Source of the DNA: Comamonadaceae bacterium
GTDB taxonomy: Bacteria > Pseudomonadota > Gammaproteobacteria > Burkholderiales > Burkholderiaceae_C
Assembly (NCBI GenBank): GCA_947454695.1
Contig: CANGMW010000017.1
Span: 1-17,616, forward strand
DNA: 17,616 bases
Reading direction: 5' to 3'
Shown here: one piece after another, positions 1 through 7,525 of the stretch
How positions within the stretch are numbered: position 1 is the stretch's first letter
How the letters are laid out: every line of letters starts with the position of its first letter
The notes under the pieces: generated by a model
What the model was told of the DNA's origin: nothing
What the model saw: the letters and a program-made list of their open reading frames with translations, nothing else
The model's database searches: none
Program-made: the position numbers and the translations under genes

Positions 1-8
1 AGTAAATT

Positions 9-557
9 ATGTTGACCGCTGAACAAATCGTTGCTGCAAACAAAGCCAATGTCGAAACCCTGTACGGCCTGACCGCCAAAGCCTTTGCTGGCGTGGAAAA
101 AATGGTCGAGCTGAACCTGGCTGCCTCCAAAGCCATCTTGGCTGATGCATCTAACCAAACCCAAACCGTTTTGAGCGTCAAAGACGTTCAAGAACTGCTG
201 GCCCTGCAATCCAGTTTGCTGCAGCCCCTGGCTGAGAAAACTGCCGCCTACAGCCGTAATGTGTATGACATCGCCACCGGCACCTCCGCTGAATTCGGCA
301 AGGCCTTCGAAGCCCAAACCGCTGAAGGCCAGCAAAAGCTGATGAGCCTGGTGGAATCCACCGTTCAAAACGCACCCGCCGGTTCTGAAACCGCTGTGGC
401 CTTCATGAAAGGCGCCGTGACCGCTGCCAACAACGCTTTTGAAACCGTTCAAAAGTCTGTGAAACAAGCCGCTGAGCTGGTCGAGTCCAACTTCAACGCC
501 GTGGCCGCCAACGCGACTGCCGCTACGACCGCTGCTAAGCCTGCTCGCAAGCGTTAA
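9..557 (+). CDS. Phasin family protein (PHA granule-associated)
   Basis: A 182-residue protein of the Phasin_2 type. Phasins coat the surface of polyhydroxyalkanoate (usually PHB) storage granules in the cytoplasm, limiting their coalescence and influencing granule number. The sequence shows the family hallmarks: no signal peptide, an almost wholly helical and Ala/Val/Glu/Lys-rich composition, an N-terminal motif beginning MLTAEQIVAANKANVETL, a central LQSSLLQPLAEKTAAYSRNVYDIA stretch typical of the family, only one short Gly-Ser break, and an Ala/Thr-rich basic tail ending in PARKR. The length matches the usual 180-190 residues. The ATG at 9 is the natural family start, but only eight bases precede it, so its ribosome site and promoter lie outside the window. 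A strong terminator lies about 145 bases downstream. Family assignment is secure; the polymer it coats is inferred. Confidence 0.93.
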   Translation: MLTAEQIVAANKANVETLYGLTAKAFAGVEKMVELNLAASKAILADASNQTQTVLSVKDVQELLALQSSLLQPLAEKTAAYSRNVYDIATGTSAEFGKAFEAQTAEGQQKLMSLVESTVQNAPAGSETAVAFMKGAVTAANNAFETVQKSVKQAAELVESNFNAVAANATAATTAAKPARKR

Positions 558-700
558 TTGATCGACGTTTGCCCGATTGAATGGCGATATGTCGCCGGAA
601 TTCGGGTAAACCCTGATAACATTGAACTATTGAGAACACGTTTTCTCTAACGGTTGTCTCCTCGGGTCCTTTCGAAACCATCAGGTTCAGGGATCCCTTC
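558..700 (+). other. Structured 3' untranslated region of the phasin gene
   Basis: No convincing gene lies here. The stretch separates the phasin stop codon from its terminator. It contains short inverted repeats: GGCGA/TCGCC at 583-596 with a four-base loop, and AACC/GGTT at 676-687. A weak promoter-like pair (TTGAAC at 622-627, TCTAAC at 646-651, 18-base spacer) would give a transcript of about 75 bases ending at the terminator at 731. This is compatible with a small RNA made from the 3' region, but that is speculative. Confidence 0.3.
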
Positions 701-731
701 AAGGCCTCGTCTCTGACGAGGCCTTTTTTTT
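701..731 (+). terminator. Rho-independent terminator of the phasin gene
   Basis: A perfect 10-base-pair stem (AAGGCCTCGT at 701-710 with ACGAGGCCTT at 716-725) encloses the loop CTCTG and runs straight into an unbroken T tract ending at 731. The last T residues also form part of the stop codon of the convergent patatin-like gene. On the minus strand the hairpin is not followed by T residues, so it is expected to work only for the phasin transcript. Confidence 0.93.
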
Positions 732-1668
732 AGCGCGTCCCAGCCTCGATCAGTGACTTGAGCTTAGGGAGTTGGGCCAGCATGGCTGCACGCCCCTCTT
801 GAATGGAACGCCGTCTGGCGCTGAAATCAGCACTGCCAACCCCATTGAGCGAAGGACGCACGACCACCTCGGCATCGCGCAACTCCAAGTTGTTGATGCT
901 TTTGCTCATGATGGTGAAGGTCTGCATGAGAATTTGCAGCGTCCCATCAGGAGTACTCGCCTCCGGTGGCGACGAGATGTCCACAGCGATGACGAGTTCA
1001 GCGCCCATTTGCCGGGCAAACCTCGCTGGCACTGGCGAAACCAAACCGCCGTCCACAAAATCGCGCCCTCCGATCTTGACCGGGAAAAAAACCGCAGGAA
1101 CAGCACTGGAGGCCCGCACTGCAGTGGCTGTATCACCACGCTGGAAAAGCACGCCCTGCCCGTTGTTCAGATCAGTGGCGACAATGCCCAGGGGCAAAAT
1201 CATGTTCTCGATCAGACGGCCCTGCACCATGCGCTGAACATACCGCGTGAGTGCTTCACCGCGCAGTAGCCCGCGGTTAAAAAATGGAATCGTCCAATCG
1301 GCAAACGTGCTTTCATCCATGCTTTCCGCCATGCGCTCGAGCTGCACCCCATTGTTTCCACTGGCATACAGTGCCGCCACCAGACTACCCGCCGAGGTGC
1401 CCGTCACCATGTCAGGCTTGATCCCGGCCTCTTCCAAAACTTGAATCACACCGATATGCGCAAACCCACGCGCAGCACCGCCACCCAGGGCCAAACCAAT
1501 TTTGGGTAAACGCTTGACGGGAACGACCGCTGGCGGCTTGGTCGGCAAGGCGCTGGGTTCGTCAACCACAGGAGCAACCACAGGCGGTGTTGAGCAAGCG
1601 GCCAACCAGGATGTCACGAGGCACAGCGCCACCCAGCGAAAAGAGCTTGAAAAATTGGGATAGGTCAT
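730..1668 (-). CDS. Patatin-like phospholipase family lipoprotein (RssA-like)
   Basis: A 312-residue patatin-family serine acyl-hydrolase, probably a membrane-anchored lipoprotein. Residues 1-25 form a lipoprotein signal: a hydrophobic core followed by the lipobox LAAC with Cys25 as the lipidation site. A Pro/Val-rich linker (residues 28-52) leads into the catalytic domain. The oxyanion motif GGGAARG is at residues 62-68, the nucleophile elbow GTSAG at 90-94 (Ser92), and the dyad aspartate in DGG at 206-208, so the active site is complete. The ATG at 1668 is chosen because it gives a clean lipoprotein signal; a TTG twelve codons upstream would spoil it and lies inside the clpA terminator. The gene lies downstream of clpA but behind that terminator, so it may be only partly co-transcribed. 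Its stop overlaps the phasin terminator. Substrate is unknown. Confidence 0.9.
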   Translation of the reverse strand: MTYPNFSSSFRWVALCLVTSWLAACSTPPVVAPVVDEPSALPTKPPAVVPVKRLPKIGLALGGGAARGFAHIGVIQVLEEAGIKPDMVTGTSAGSLVAALYASGNNGVQLERMAESMDESTFADWTIPFFNRGLLRGEALTRYVQRMVQGRLIENMILPLGIVATDLNNGQGVLFQRGDTATAVRASSAVPAVFFPVKIGGRDFVDGGLVSPVPARFARQMGAELVIAVDISSPPEASTPDGTLQILMQTFTIMSKSINNLELRDAEVVVRPSLNGVGSADFSARRRSIQEGRAAMLAQLPKLKSLIEAGTR

Positions 1669-1683
1669 GGTTGGATTGTCAGT

Positions 1684-1724
1684 CTTAAATAAAAAAACCT
1701 GCAAGGTGCTAAACCTGCAGGTTT
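1684..1724 (-). terminator. Rho-independent terminator downstream of clpA
   Basis: Read on the minus strand, AAACCTGCA (plus 1716-1724) pairs perfectly with TGCAGGTTT (plus 1695-1703) over nine base pairs with a 12-base loop, followed by a T-rich run (the plus-strand A tract at 1685-1697). It lies between the clpA stop and the patatin-like gene and should end most clpSA transcripts. The plus-strand segment 1711-1724 is also a 14-base perfect palindrome. Confidence 0.82.
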
Positions 1725-1748
1725 CATGGCCGCTGTAGGGCTAAAAGC

Positions 1749-4058
1749 TCAATCTGCGGTGGCTTCTTCGGGCTTGGCTTTACCTTCTTTTTTGGGCAAG
1801 GGTTGAATGTCCAACTGAACTTCATCCTTGTCATCCAAATCGACGGTCAAACGCCCGCCCTCGCGCAATTGCCCGAAGAGCAGTTCGTCGGCCAAGGCCC
1901 GGCGAATGGTGTCTTGGATAAGCCGCTGCATGGGACGTGCGCCCATGAGTGGATCGAAGCCTTTTTTGGCCAGGTGCTTGCGCAGCTTGTCGGTGAAGGT
2001 GACGTCGACTTTTTTCTCAGCCAGCTGCGATTCCAGTTGCAGCAGGAACTTGTCCACCACCCGCATGATGATTTGTTCGTCCAGTGCCTTGAAGCTGACG
2101 ATGGCGTCCAGACGGTTGCGGAACTCCGGCGTGAACAAGCGCTTGATATCACCCATCTCGTCACCGGACTGGCGCGGGTTGGTAAAGCCGATGGTGGCCT
2201 TGTTCATGGTCTCCGCACCGGCATTGGTGGTCATGATGATGATGACGTTGCGGAAATCCGCTTTGCGGCCGTTGTTGTCGGTCAGGGTGCCGTGGTCCAT
2301 CACCTGCAACAGCACATTGAAGATGTCCGGATGCGCTTTCTCAATCTCATCGAGCAGCAGCACCGCATGCGGTTTTTTGGTGATGGCCTCCGTCAGCAGC
2401 CCGCCTTGGTCAAAGCCGACATAGCCCGGAGGCGCACCGATCATGCGACTGACCGCGTGACGCTCCATGTACTCCGACATGTCAAAGCGGATCAGGTCGA
2501 TGCCCATGATGTAGGCCAGCTGCTTGGCAGCCTCGGTCTTGCCCACACCGGTGGGGCCGCTGAACAGGAAGGAGCCAATCGGCTTGTCGCCTTTGCCCAG
2601 ACCCGAGCGTGCCATCTTGACGGCGGATGCGAGAACTTCGAGCGCCTTGTCCTGACCGAACACGACACTCTTGAGGTCACGTTCCAGCGTTTGTAATTTG
2701 CCGCGGTCATCGTTGGACACATTGGCCGGAGGAATGCGGGCAATCTTGGCCACAATATCTTCCACCTCAGATTTGCCGATGGTTTTTTTCCGCTTGGACG
2801 GCGCCAGGATGCGCTGGGCAGCGCCGGCCTCATCAATCACATCAATCGCCTTGTCGGGCAAGTGACGGTCATTGATGTATTTGGCCGACAACTCGGCCGC
2901 CGCCTGCAAAGCCGCGTTGGCGTACTTGACATTGTGGTGCTCCTCGAAGCGCGACTTCAAGCCCTTGAGAATTTCCACAGTTTCTTGAACGGTGGGCTCC
3001 ACGACATCGACTTTTTGGAAGCGACGCGACAGCGCTGCATCTTTTTCGAAGATACCGCGGTACTCGGTGAAAGTGGTTGCGCCAATGCACTTGAGCTGGC
3101 CGTTAGACAAAGCGGGCTTGAGTAAATTGGAGGCATCGAGCGTCCCGCCCGAGGCCGCGCCGGCACCGATCAAGGTGTGAATCTCATCAATGAACAACAC
3201 CGCATGGGGTTTGTCTTTCAAAGATTTCAGAACACCCTTGAGTCGTTGTTCAAAATCGCCACGGTACTTGGTCCCTGCCAGCAAGGCACCCATGTCCAGT
3301 GAATACACAATGGACTCGGCCAGAATTTCCGGCACATCTTTTTGTGTGATGCGCCAAGCCAAGCCTTCCGCAATGGCCGTTTTGCCCACGCCAGCTTCAC
3401 CAACCAACAGCGGGTTGTTTTTACGGCGGCGGCACAGAATTTGAATCACGCGCTCCACCTCGTACTCACGGCCGATCAAGGGATCAATCTTGCCCTCCTT
3501 GGCCATTTGGTTAAGGTTTTGGGTGTACTGCTCAAGCGGTGAAGCTTTCTCGTTCTTTTCGGCGCCACCCTCTTCGGCCTCTTGCTGACCTTCGCCAGAT
3601 TTGGTCACTTCAGGTGGGTCGGTTTTCTTGATCCCATGCGCAATGAAATTCACCACATCCAAACGTGTGACCCCTTGCTGGTGCAGGTAATAAACGGCAT
3701 GCGAGTCTTTTTCGCCAAAGATGGCCACCAACACATTGGCGCCGGTGACCTCTTTTTTACCGCTGCCAGTAGACTGAACGTGCATGATGGCGCGCTGAAT
3801 CACGCGCTGGAATCCCAACGTTGGTTGCGTGTCGACTTCGTCGGACCCGGCCACTTGGGGCGTGTTGTCTTTGATGAAGTTGCTCAGTGACTTTCGCAAG
3901 TCATCAATATTGGCCGAACAGGCGCGCAACACTTCGGCAGCACTGGGGTTGTCCAACAGCGCAAGCAGCAAATGCTCGACGGTGATGAATTCATGACGCT
4001 GCTGACGTGCTTCAACAAACGCCATGTGCAGACTGACTTCGAGTTCTTGGGCAATCAT
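1749..4058 (-). CDS. clpA: ATP-dependent Clp protease ATP-binding subunit ClpA
   Basis: A 769-residue class I Hsp100/AAA+ unfoldase, close to the usual 750-770 residues. As a hexamer, ClpA unfolds substrates with ATP and threads them into the ClpP peptidase. Domains in order: Clp N-domain (about 1-145), an acidic Glu/Gly-rich linker (148-172), AAA-1 with Walker A GEAGVGKT at 220-227 and Walker B VLFIDE at 287-292, and AAA-2 with Walker A GPTGVGKT at 501-508 and Walker B VLLLDE at 566-571. An IGF tripeptide at 623-625 matches the ClpP-docking loop. There is no ClpB-type middle coiled coil, which separates it from ClpB. The ATG at 4058 follows an AGGAA ribosome site at a suitable distance. It lies 77 bases downstream of clpS, the conserved pairing, and they are probably one transcript. 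Confidence 0.98.
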   Translation of the reverse strand: MIAQELEVSLHMAFVEARQQRHEFITVEHLLLALLDNPSAAEVLRACSANIDDLRKSLSNFIKDNTPQVAGSDEVDTQPTLGFQRVIQRAIMHVQSTGSGKKEVTGANVLVAIFGEKDSHAVYYLHQQGVTRLDVVNFIAHGIKKTDPPEVTKSGEGQQEAEEGGAEKNEKASPLEQYTQNLNQMAKEGKIDPLIGREYEVERVIQILCRRRKNNPLLVGEAGVGKTAIAEGLAWRITQKDVPEILAESIVYSLDMGALLAGTKYRGDFEQRLKGVLKSLKDKPHAVLFIDEIHTLIGAGAASGGTLDASNLLKPALSNGQLKCIGATTFTEYRGIFEKDAALSRRFQKVDVVEPTVQETVEILKGLKSRFEEHHNVKYANAALQAAAELSAKYINDRHLPDKAIDVIDEAGAAQRILAPSKRKKTIGKSEVEDIVAKIARIPPANVSNDDRGKLQTLERDLKSVVFGQDKALEVLASAVKMARSGLGKGDKPIGSFLFSGPTGVGKTEAAKQLAYIMGIDLIRFDMSEYMERHAVSRMIGAPPGYVGFDQGGLLTEAITKKPHAVLLLDEIEKAHPDIFNVLLQVMDHGTLTDNNGRKADFRNVIIIMTTNAGAETMNKATIGFTNPRQSGDEMGDIKRLFTPEFRNRLDAIVSFKALDEQIIMRVVDKFLLQLESQLAEKKVDVTFTDKLRKHLAKKGFDPLMGARPMQRLIQDTIRRALADELLFGQLREGGRLTVDLDDKDEVQLDIQPLPKKEGKAKPEEATAD

Positions 4059-4135
4059 GTGGTTTCCTTTTGCCTTGATTTCGGCTTTAACTTTAATCCG
4101 ATTTGTTCTTGCCGTTTCTGGCTCGTCAAATTCAC

Positions 4136-4498
4136 TTACATCTCCAAGGGCTCACTGATGCACTTTAATGGATGCCCAGCCTTGTGGGCCGCATCCAGGA
4201 CCTGGTCAACTTTGGTGGCAGCCACGTCTTTCGAATAAACGCCGCATACCCCCATACCGTCCAAATGAATTTTGAGCATGATCTGCGTGGCTGCTTCCAA
4301 GTCCTTGCTGAAAAACTCCTGAATCACCATCACCACAAATTCCATAGGTGTGTAGTCGTCATTGAGCATGATGACCTGATACATCTGGGGCGGTTTGGTT
4401 TTCTGAGGTCTGCGCTCCAAGACCACGGCGCCATCGCCATCATCGCGCTTGGGATTGGCCACTGAAGGCTGAGTAGGGTTGGGAGGTTTCGTTGCCAT
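4136..4498 (-). CDS. clpS: ATP-dependent Clp protease adaptor protein ClpS
   Basis: A 120-residue adaptor that binds the N-domain of ClpA and delivers N-end-rule substrates (proteins starting with Leu, Phe, Tyr or Trp) to ClpAP. The N-terminal 35 residues are polar and Pro-rich, as expected for the flexible extension. The core carries MLNDDYTPMEFVV at 44-56, whose Asn46-Asp47-Asp48 form the N-degron pocket by analogy with E. coli ClpS, and MLKIHLDG at 74-81, with His78 matching the conserved pocket histidine. The ATG at 4498 gives the usual length, but no strong Shine-Dalgarno sequence is visible ahead of it. It is the first gene of the clpS-clpA pair. Identification is very secure. Confidence 0.97.
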   Translation of the reverse strand: MATKPPNPTQPSVANPKRDDGDGAVVLERRPQKTKPPQMYQVIMLNDDYTPMEFVVMVIQEFFSKDLEAATQIMLKIHLDGMGVCGVYSKDVAATKVDQVLDAAHKAGHPLKCISEPLEM

Positions 4499-4710
4499 CA
4501 GAACATTCTATCGACCATCGCACACGCTTTGGACTCCTCTTGGAACTGAGGACGAAATGGACGTATTCAAGCGGTACGCTCGCAACAGCAGAAGATTTTT
4601 AAAAAAATCATTCCAGATAGTCAACGCCATCACAAGGCCATTCGTTAAAGGCAGACCTCAGAAGATAATAGTCGAGGCAACCATTTACCCACATGACAAG
4701 GAAATACACC
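4499..4710. promoter_or_regulatory. Divergent intergenic region between clpS and the Lys/Ala-rich gene
   Basis: This 212-base gap must hold the promoters of two divergent units. It contains an AT-rich inverted repeat, GATTTTT/AAAAATC, at 4594-4609. A GATAAT hexamer at 4664-4669 is a reasonable -10 element for the downstream plus-strand gene, giving a leader of about 35 bases, but the -35 position at 4641-4646 (TTCGTT) is poor. I see no clear promoter for clpS and no convincing gene in either direction. Confidence 0.35.
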
Positions 4711-4971
4711 ATGAACAAGCTCCTCGCTTCCCTGATCGCTACTTTCCTGGCTACTGGCGCCTTTGCGCAGACGACGGCACCGGCCGCTCCAGCAGCACCT
4801 GCTGTACAGGCAGCCCCCGCTGTTGTGGCAGCCCCTGCAACTGATGCTAAGGCCGATAAAGCCGCCGCCAAAAAAGAAAAAGCCGCCAAGAAGGCCGCTA
4901 AAAAAGCAGCCAAGAAAGCCAAAGCTGAGAAAAAAGCCAAAGAGGCCGCTCCTAGCGCCGAACAAAAGTAA
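4711..4971 (+). CDS. Small secreted Lys/Ala-rich protein
   Basis: An 86-residue protein with a clear Sec signal peptide: a short basic start (MNK), a hydrophobic core, and a probable cleavage after Ala-Phe-Ala near residue 19. The mature part has two segments: a Pro/Ala/Val-rich stretch (about 20-44), then a highly basic tail of alternating KKAA units (about 48-78) ending in SAEQK. There are no cysteines or aromatic residues in the mature part. ATG 4711 is preferred over an in-frame ATG six codons upstream because AAGGAA lies at the right distance and the signal peptide is then normal. A terminator follows directly, so it is a single-gene unit. Composition recalls acid-shock protein Asr and other low-complexity periplasmic proteins, but low-complexity similarity is weak evidence and I do not assign a function. 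Confidence 0.75.
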   Translation: MNKLLASLIATFLATGAFAQTTAPAAPAAPAVQAAPAVVAAPATDAKADKAAAKKEKAAKKAAKKAAKKAKAEKKAKEAAPSAEQK

Positions 4972-4996
4972 TTTTGTACGCCGCATGGTAGAAAAT

Positions 4997-5019
4997 GCCC
5001 GCTCCAAGCGGGCTTTTTT
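4997..5019 (+). terminator. Rho-independent terminator after the Lys/Ala-rich gene
   Basis: GCCCGC (4997-5002) and GCGGGC (5008-5013) form a six-base-pair GC-only stem around the loop TCCAA, followed by six T residues. It ends only about 23 bases before the start of the DUF192 gene, so any promoter for that gene must overlap the terminator or lie upstream; otherwise it relies on read-through. Confidence 0.9.
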
Positions 5020-5042
5020 ACGTCTGAACACCACACACCAAC

Positions 5043-5504
5043 ATGAAATCACCAACCTATTTCTTTGTGGCCTTTGTCGCCACATGGTTCGCCCAAGCCC
5101 AGTCACATGCCCAAGAGACCCCGCAACTTCAGTTGCCACGAGTGCAGATCACGGCGGGCATGCATCTCATCAATGCGCAAGTGGCCTTGACTCCTGCTCA
5201 GCAATCGACGGGCTTGATGCATCGAAAAGAAATGCCCGCCACTGAAGGCATGCTCTTCGTATTTGAGCTGCCGTCCAAGCAGTGCTTTTGGATGAAAAAC
5301 ACATTAATCCCACTCACCGCAGCATTCATAAAAGACGACGGCACCATCACCAATCTGGCCGACATGCAGCCCCAAACCACCGAAGCACATTGTTCGACCC
5401 AACCAGTTCGCTATGTGCTCGAAATGAACCAAGGCTGGTTTGCCAAACGAGGCCTTCGCGCGGGCTTCAAGCTTGGGGGCAAGCCCTTTGAAGTCAAACC
5501 GTAA
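5043..5504 (+). CDS. Secreted DUF192 family protein
   Basis: A 153-residue exported protein of the DUF192 family, a small beta-rich domain of unknown biochemical function common in proteobacteria. A signal peptide occupies about residues 1-23, with probable cleavage after SHA. The domain covers about 33-152 and has the family's recognisable blocks: GLMHRKEMP at 57-65, GMLFVFE at 69-75, FWMKNTLIPL at 82-91, and the closing GLRAGFKLGG. Length is typical for exported members. The ATG at 5043 gives a good signal peptide, but there is no visible Shine-Dalgarno sequence and the preceding gene's terminator ends about 23 bases upstream. Two cysteines (81 and 117) sit in the mature protein and could form a disulfide. 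Its role is unknown. Confidence 0.9.
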   Translation: MKSPTYFFVAFVATWFAQAQSHAQETPQLQLPRVQITAGMHLINAQVALTPAQQSTGLMHRKEMPATEGMLFVFELPSKQCFWMKNTLIPLTAAFIKDDGTITNLADMQPQTTEAHCSTQPVRYVLEMNQGWFAKRGLRAGFKLGGKPFEVKP

Positions 5505-5568
5505 ACCTCCCAAGCCCTTACGATTTCAGCCATAATCGCCGCTTCTTTAACAAGAAGGAGTCGTTTTA

Positions 5569-6150
5569 ATGGGCGCTATTTTTCAATCTTTAGGACGCAC
5601 GGTGCTCGCCGGCGTGGTGTTGCTGGCACTGTTGGTGTTGGCTGTTGGCACTGATGCGGGCGCAAGTCACGCCTGGTGGACGTTTTTCATGCGTTGGCTG
5701 CATGTGCTGTGCGGCGTGATGTGGATCGGTCTGCTCTGGTACTTCAACTTCGTCCAGATTCCTTCGATGCCCAAAATTCCGGACGAACAAAAACCGGCGA
5801 TCAGCAAAGTCATTGCACCGACCGCGCTGTTTTGGTTCCGCTGGGCCGCTGCGGCCACCGTCGTGACCGGCTTGTTGTTGGCGGCCATGAGTGGCTACAT
5901 TGTGTCGGCCCTGAGCCTGCAAAAGCCCTTCACCGCCATCGGCATCGGCATGTGGCTGGCCTTGGTCATGGCGTTCAATGTTTGGTTCATCATCTGGCCG
6001 AACCAAAAGAAAGCTTTGGGCATCGTGGTGGTGGAAGCTGCTGAAAAAGCCAAAGCCGCGCGCATGGCCATGTTGACTTCCCGTTTCAACACCATGTTCT
6101 CTATTCCCATGCTGTTTTGCATGGTGGCCCAGCAAAACGGTGGTCTGTAA
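5569..6150 (+). CDS. Integral membrane protein resembling the N-terminal domain of urate hydroxylase PuuD
   Basis: A 193-residue membrane protein with four or five hydrophobic segments (about 11-27, 41-62, 86-108, 122-143 and 172-187). The block HVLCGVMWIGLLWYFNFVQIP at 45-65 resembles the N-terminal membrane domain of PuuD-type urate hydroxylases (Urate_ox_N). Full-length PuuD carries a C-terminal cytochrome c domain; here there is no CXXCH motif, and the protein ends after the last membrane segment. Such short stand-alone members are, to my recollection, common in Burkholderiales, so a urate activity should not be assumed. The ATG at 5569 follows a strong AAGGAG ribosome site. A CATAAT hexamer at 5531-5536 could be its -10 element. 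No purine-degradation genes are nearby. Confidence 0.7.
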   Translation: MGAIFQSLGRTVLAGVVLLALLVLAVGTDAGASHAWWTFFMRWLHVLCGVMWIGLLWYFNFVQIPSMPKIPDEQKPAISKVIAPTALFWFRWAAAATVVTGLLLAAMSGYIVSALSLQKPFTAIGIGMWLALVMAFNVWFIIWPNQKKALGIVVVEAAEKAKAARMAMLTSRFNTMFSIPMLFCMVAQQNGGL

Positions 6151-6177
6151 GTCTTTTTGAACTTTCCCACCCCCTTC

Positions 6178-6205
6178 AAAGGCCGCTGCTTTAGCGGCCT
6201 TTTTT
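6178..6205 (+). terminator. Rho-independent terminator of the PuuD-like gene, embedded in xseA
   Basis: GGCCGCT (6181-6187) pairs perfectly with AGCGGCC (6193-6199) around the loop GCTTT, extended by A/T pairs at the base, and is followed by T residues to 6205. It lies within the last codons and stop of the convergent xseA gene. The T tract encodes the two lysines near the XseA C-terminus. Confidence 0.92.
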
Positions 6206-7525
6206 ATTGGCGTCTCCAGATTGCACCTGCGTCACCACCGCTTGAATTTGCCCCTCGGCCAATTGCACATGGATGGTCTCAGCGGCGTTCACGTCACGCC
6301 CTCGTGTCACCGTTTTACCGCCCGCTGTGCTGACCCAGGCGTACCCGCGCGCCAGTACAAGGCGCGGATCGAGCAAACCTAAGCGTAAGGCGGCGCGATC
6401 TACACGCTGCGCGCTTTGCGCCATATGTTGACGTGTCTGTACCGGCAGGGACAAGGCCAGCGCTTGCAGTTCCCGACCAGAACGTGCCAGCACCTCACGG
6501 CCTGCAAAACGAATTTTTTGAGCGTTGCCCGCTAGCCTCAAGCGTTGTCTGCCCAACACGGCGGAGGGCCGGCTGATGATCGATTGCATGGCGTCAAGTT
6601 GCTGGCTTTGTGAGTCCAGTCGACGAGTGAGGGCATCTCGCAACCCACGATCGAGGGCTAACAACTCACCCAGCCGATCGTCTCGTGCTGGCGCGACCAA
6701 CTCAGCCGCTGCGGTCGGTGTGGGGGCACGCAAGTCAGCCACAAAATCAGCAATGGTGAAATCGGTTTCATGACCCACGCCACTGATGATGGGCACCGGG
6801 CTGGCTGCAATCAGTCGCGCCAGAGCCTCATCATTAAAGGCAACAAGGTCTTCCATCGCGCCGCCGCCCCTGACCACCAAAATCACATCGACCACGGGCG
6901 TTGTTAACTGCACGGGCGAGGTCAATTTGTACAGATCGTTCAAGGCTTGGCACAGGGCAGCCGGCGCTTGCGGCCCTTGAACCAATGCAGGCGCCAGCAC
7001 GACGGGTATATGCGGTACACGTCGCTGCAGTGTGGCCATGACATCGTGAAGCGCTGCAGCCCCCAGCGAGGTCACCAAACCGATAGCCCGCGGCATGGTC
7101 GGCAGCGCGCGTTTACGCGAAGCCTCAAACAAGCCCTCGCTCTCCAACTTGATTTTGAGTTTGAGGAATTGCTCTAAAAAAGCGCCCTGTCCCGCCGGAC
7201 GCATGCTCTCCACAATGAGCTGCAAATCGCCACGCGGCTCGTACACCCCCAACTGGCCCTGAATTTCAACCAGGTCGCCGTCGCTGGGCGAGAACCCTAA
7301 CAAGCTGGCTGCCCGACGAAACATCGCGCACCGAAGTTGCCCCGTCTCATCTTTGAGGGTGAAATAACAATGCCCACTGGACGCGCGCGAAAACCCGCTT
7401 ATCTCACCGCGCACCGCCACGGGATTAAAGCGCGATTGCAAAGCATCAGCAATGGCGCGGCACAGCGCACCAACTTGCCAGATTCGCGGCTCCGGCGTTG
7501 AAGCTGATTGACGCGCCATCAGCAT
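6191..7525 (-). CDS. xseA: Exodeoxyribonuclease VII large subunit
   Basis: A 444-residue large subunit of exonuclease VII, which with the small XseB subunits degrades single-stranded DNA from both ends into oligonucleotides. The N-terminal OB-fold covers about residues 14-110 (VRGEISGFSRASSGHCYFTLKD at its heart), and the catalytic domain follows with EGLFEASRKRALP, VVRGGGAMEDLVAFNDE and GVGHETDFTIADFVADLRAP, all strongly conserved in XseA. The C-terminal half is Arg/Gln/Leu-rich and predicted helical, the XseB-binding region. ATG 7525 is chosen because a GGGG-containing ribosome site precedes it at good spacing; an ATG two codons later at 7519 and a GTG at 7588 are alternatives. The typical length is 440-460. 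The gene ends inside the terminator of its convergent neighbour. xseB is not in the window. Confidence 0.96.
   Translation of the reverse strand: MLMARQSASTPEPRIWQVGALCRAIADALQSRFNPVAVRGEISGFSRASSGHCYFTLKDETGQLRCAMFRRAASLLGFSPSDGDLVEIQGQLGVYEPRGDLQLIVESMRPAGQGAFLEQFLKLKIKLESEGLFEASRKRALPTMPRAIGLVTSLGAAALHDVMATLQRRVPHIPVVLAPALVQGPQAPAALCQALNDLYKLTSPVQLTTPVVDVILVVRGGGAMEDLVAFNDEALARLIAASPVPIISGVGHETDFTIADFVADLRAPTPTAAAELVAPARDDRLGELLALDRGLRDALTRRLDSQSQQLDAMQSIISRPSAVLGRQRLRLAGNAQKIRFAGREVLARSGRELQALALSLPVQTRQHMAQSAQRVDRAALRLGLLDPRLVLARGYAWVSTAGGKTVTRGRDVNAAETIHVQLAEGQIQAVVTQVQSGDANKKGR

Noticed and set aside
1669..1704. Upstream TTG start for the patatin-like lipoprotein
   Set aside because: It would place polar residues before the lipoprotein signal and begin within the clpA terminator; ATG 1668 gives a normal signal peptide.
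1803..2696. A 297-codon plus-strand frame antisense to clpA
   Set aside because: It overlaps the highly conserved AAA-2 region of clpA and has typical antisense composition (Gln/His/Leu-rich, no domain).
4479..4844. A plus-strand frame running from inside clpS through the intergenic gap into the Lys/Ala-rich gene
   Set aside because: It overlaps two better-supported genes, has no ribosome site, and its product has no recognisable feature.
4608..5139. Minus-strand frames opposite the Lys/Ala-rich gene with Ala/Phe- or Gly/Cys-rich products
   Set aside because: They are mirror images of the Lys/Ala repeat codons and lack start signals; hydrophobicity arises from reading AAA and GCC codons in reverse.
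5462..5486. GC-rich inverted repeat near the end of the DUF192 gene (GCTTG/CAAGC around GGGG) considered as a terminator
   Set aside because: It lies within coding sequence and is followed by only three T residues.
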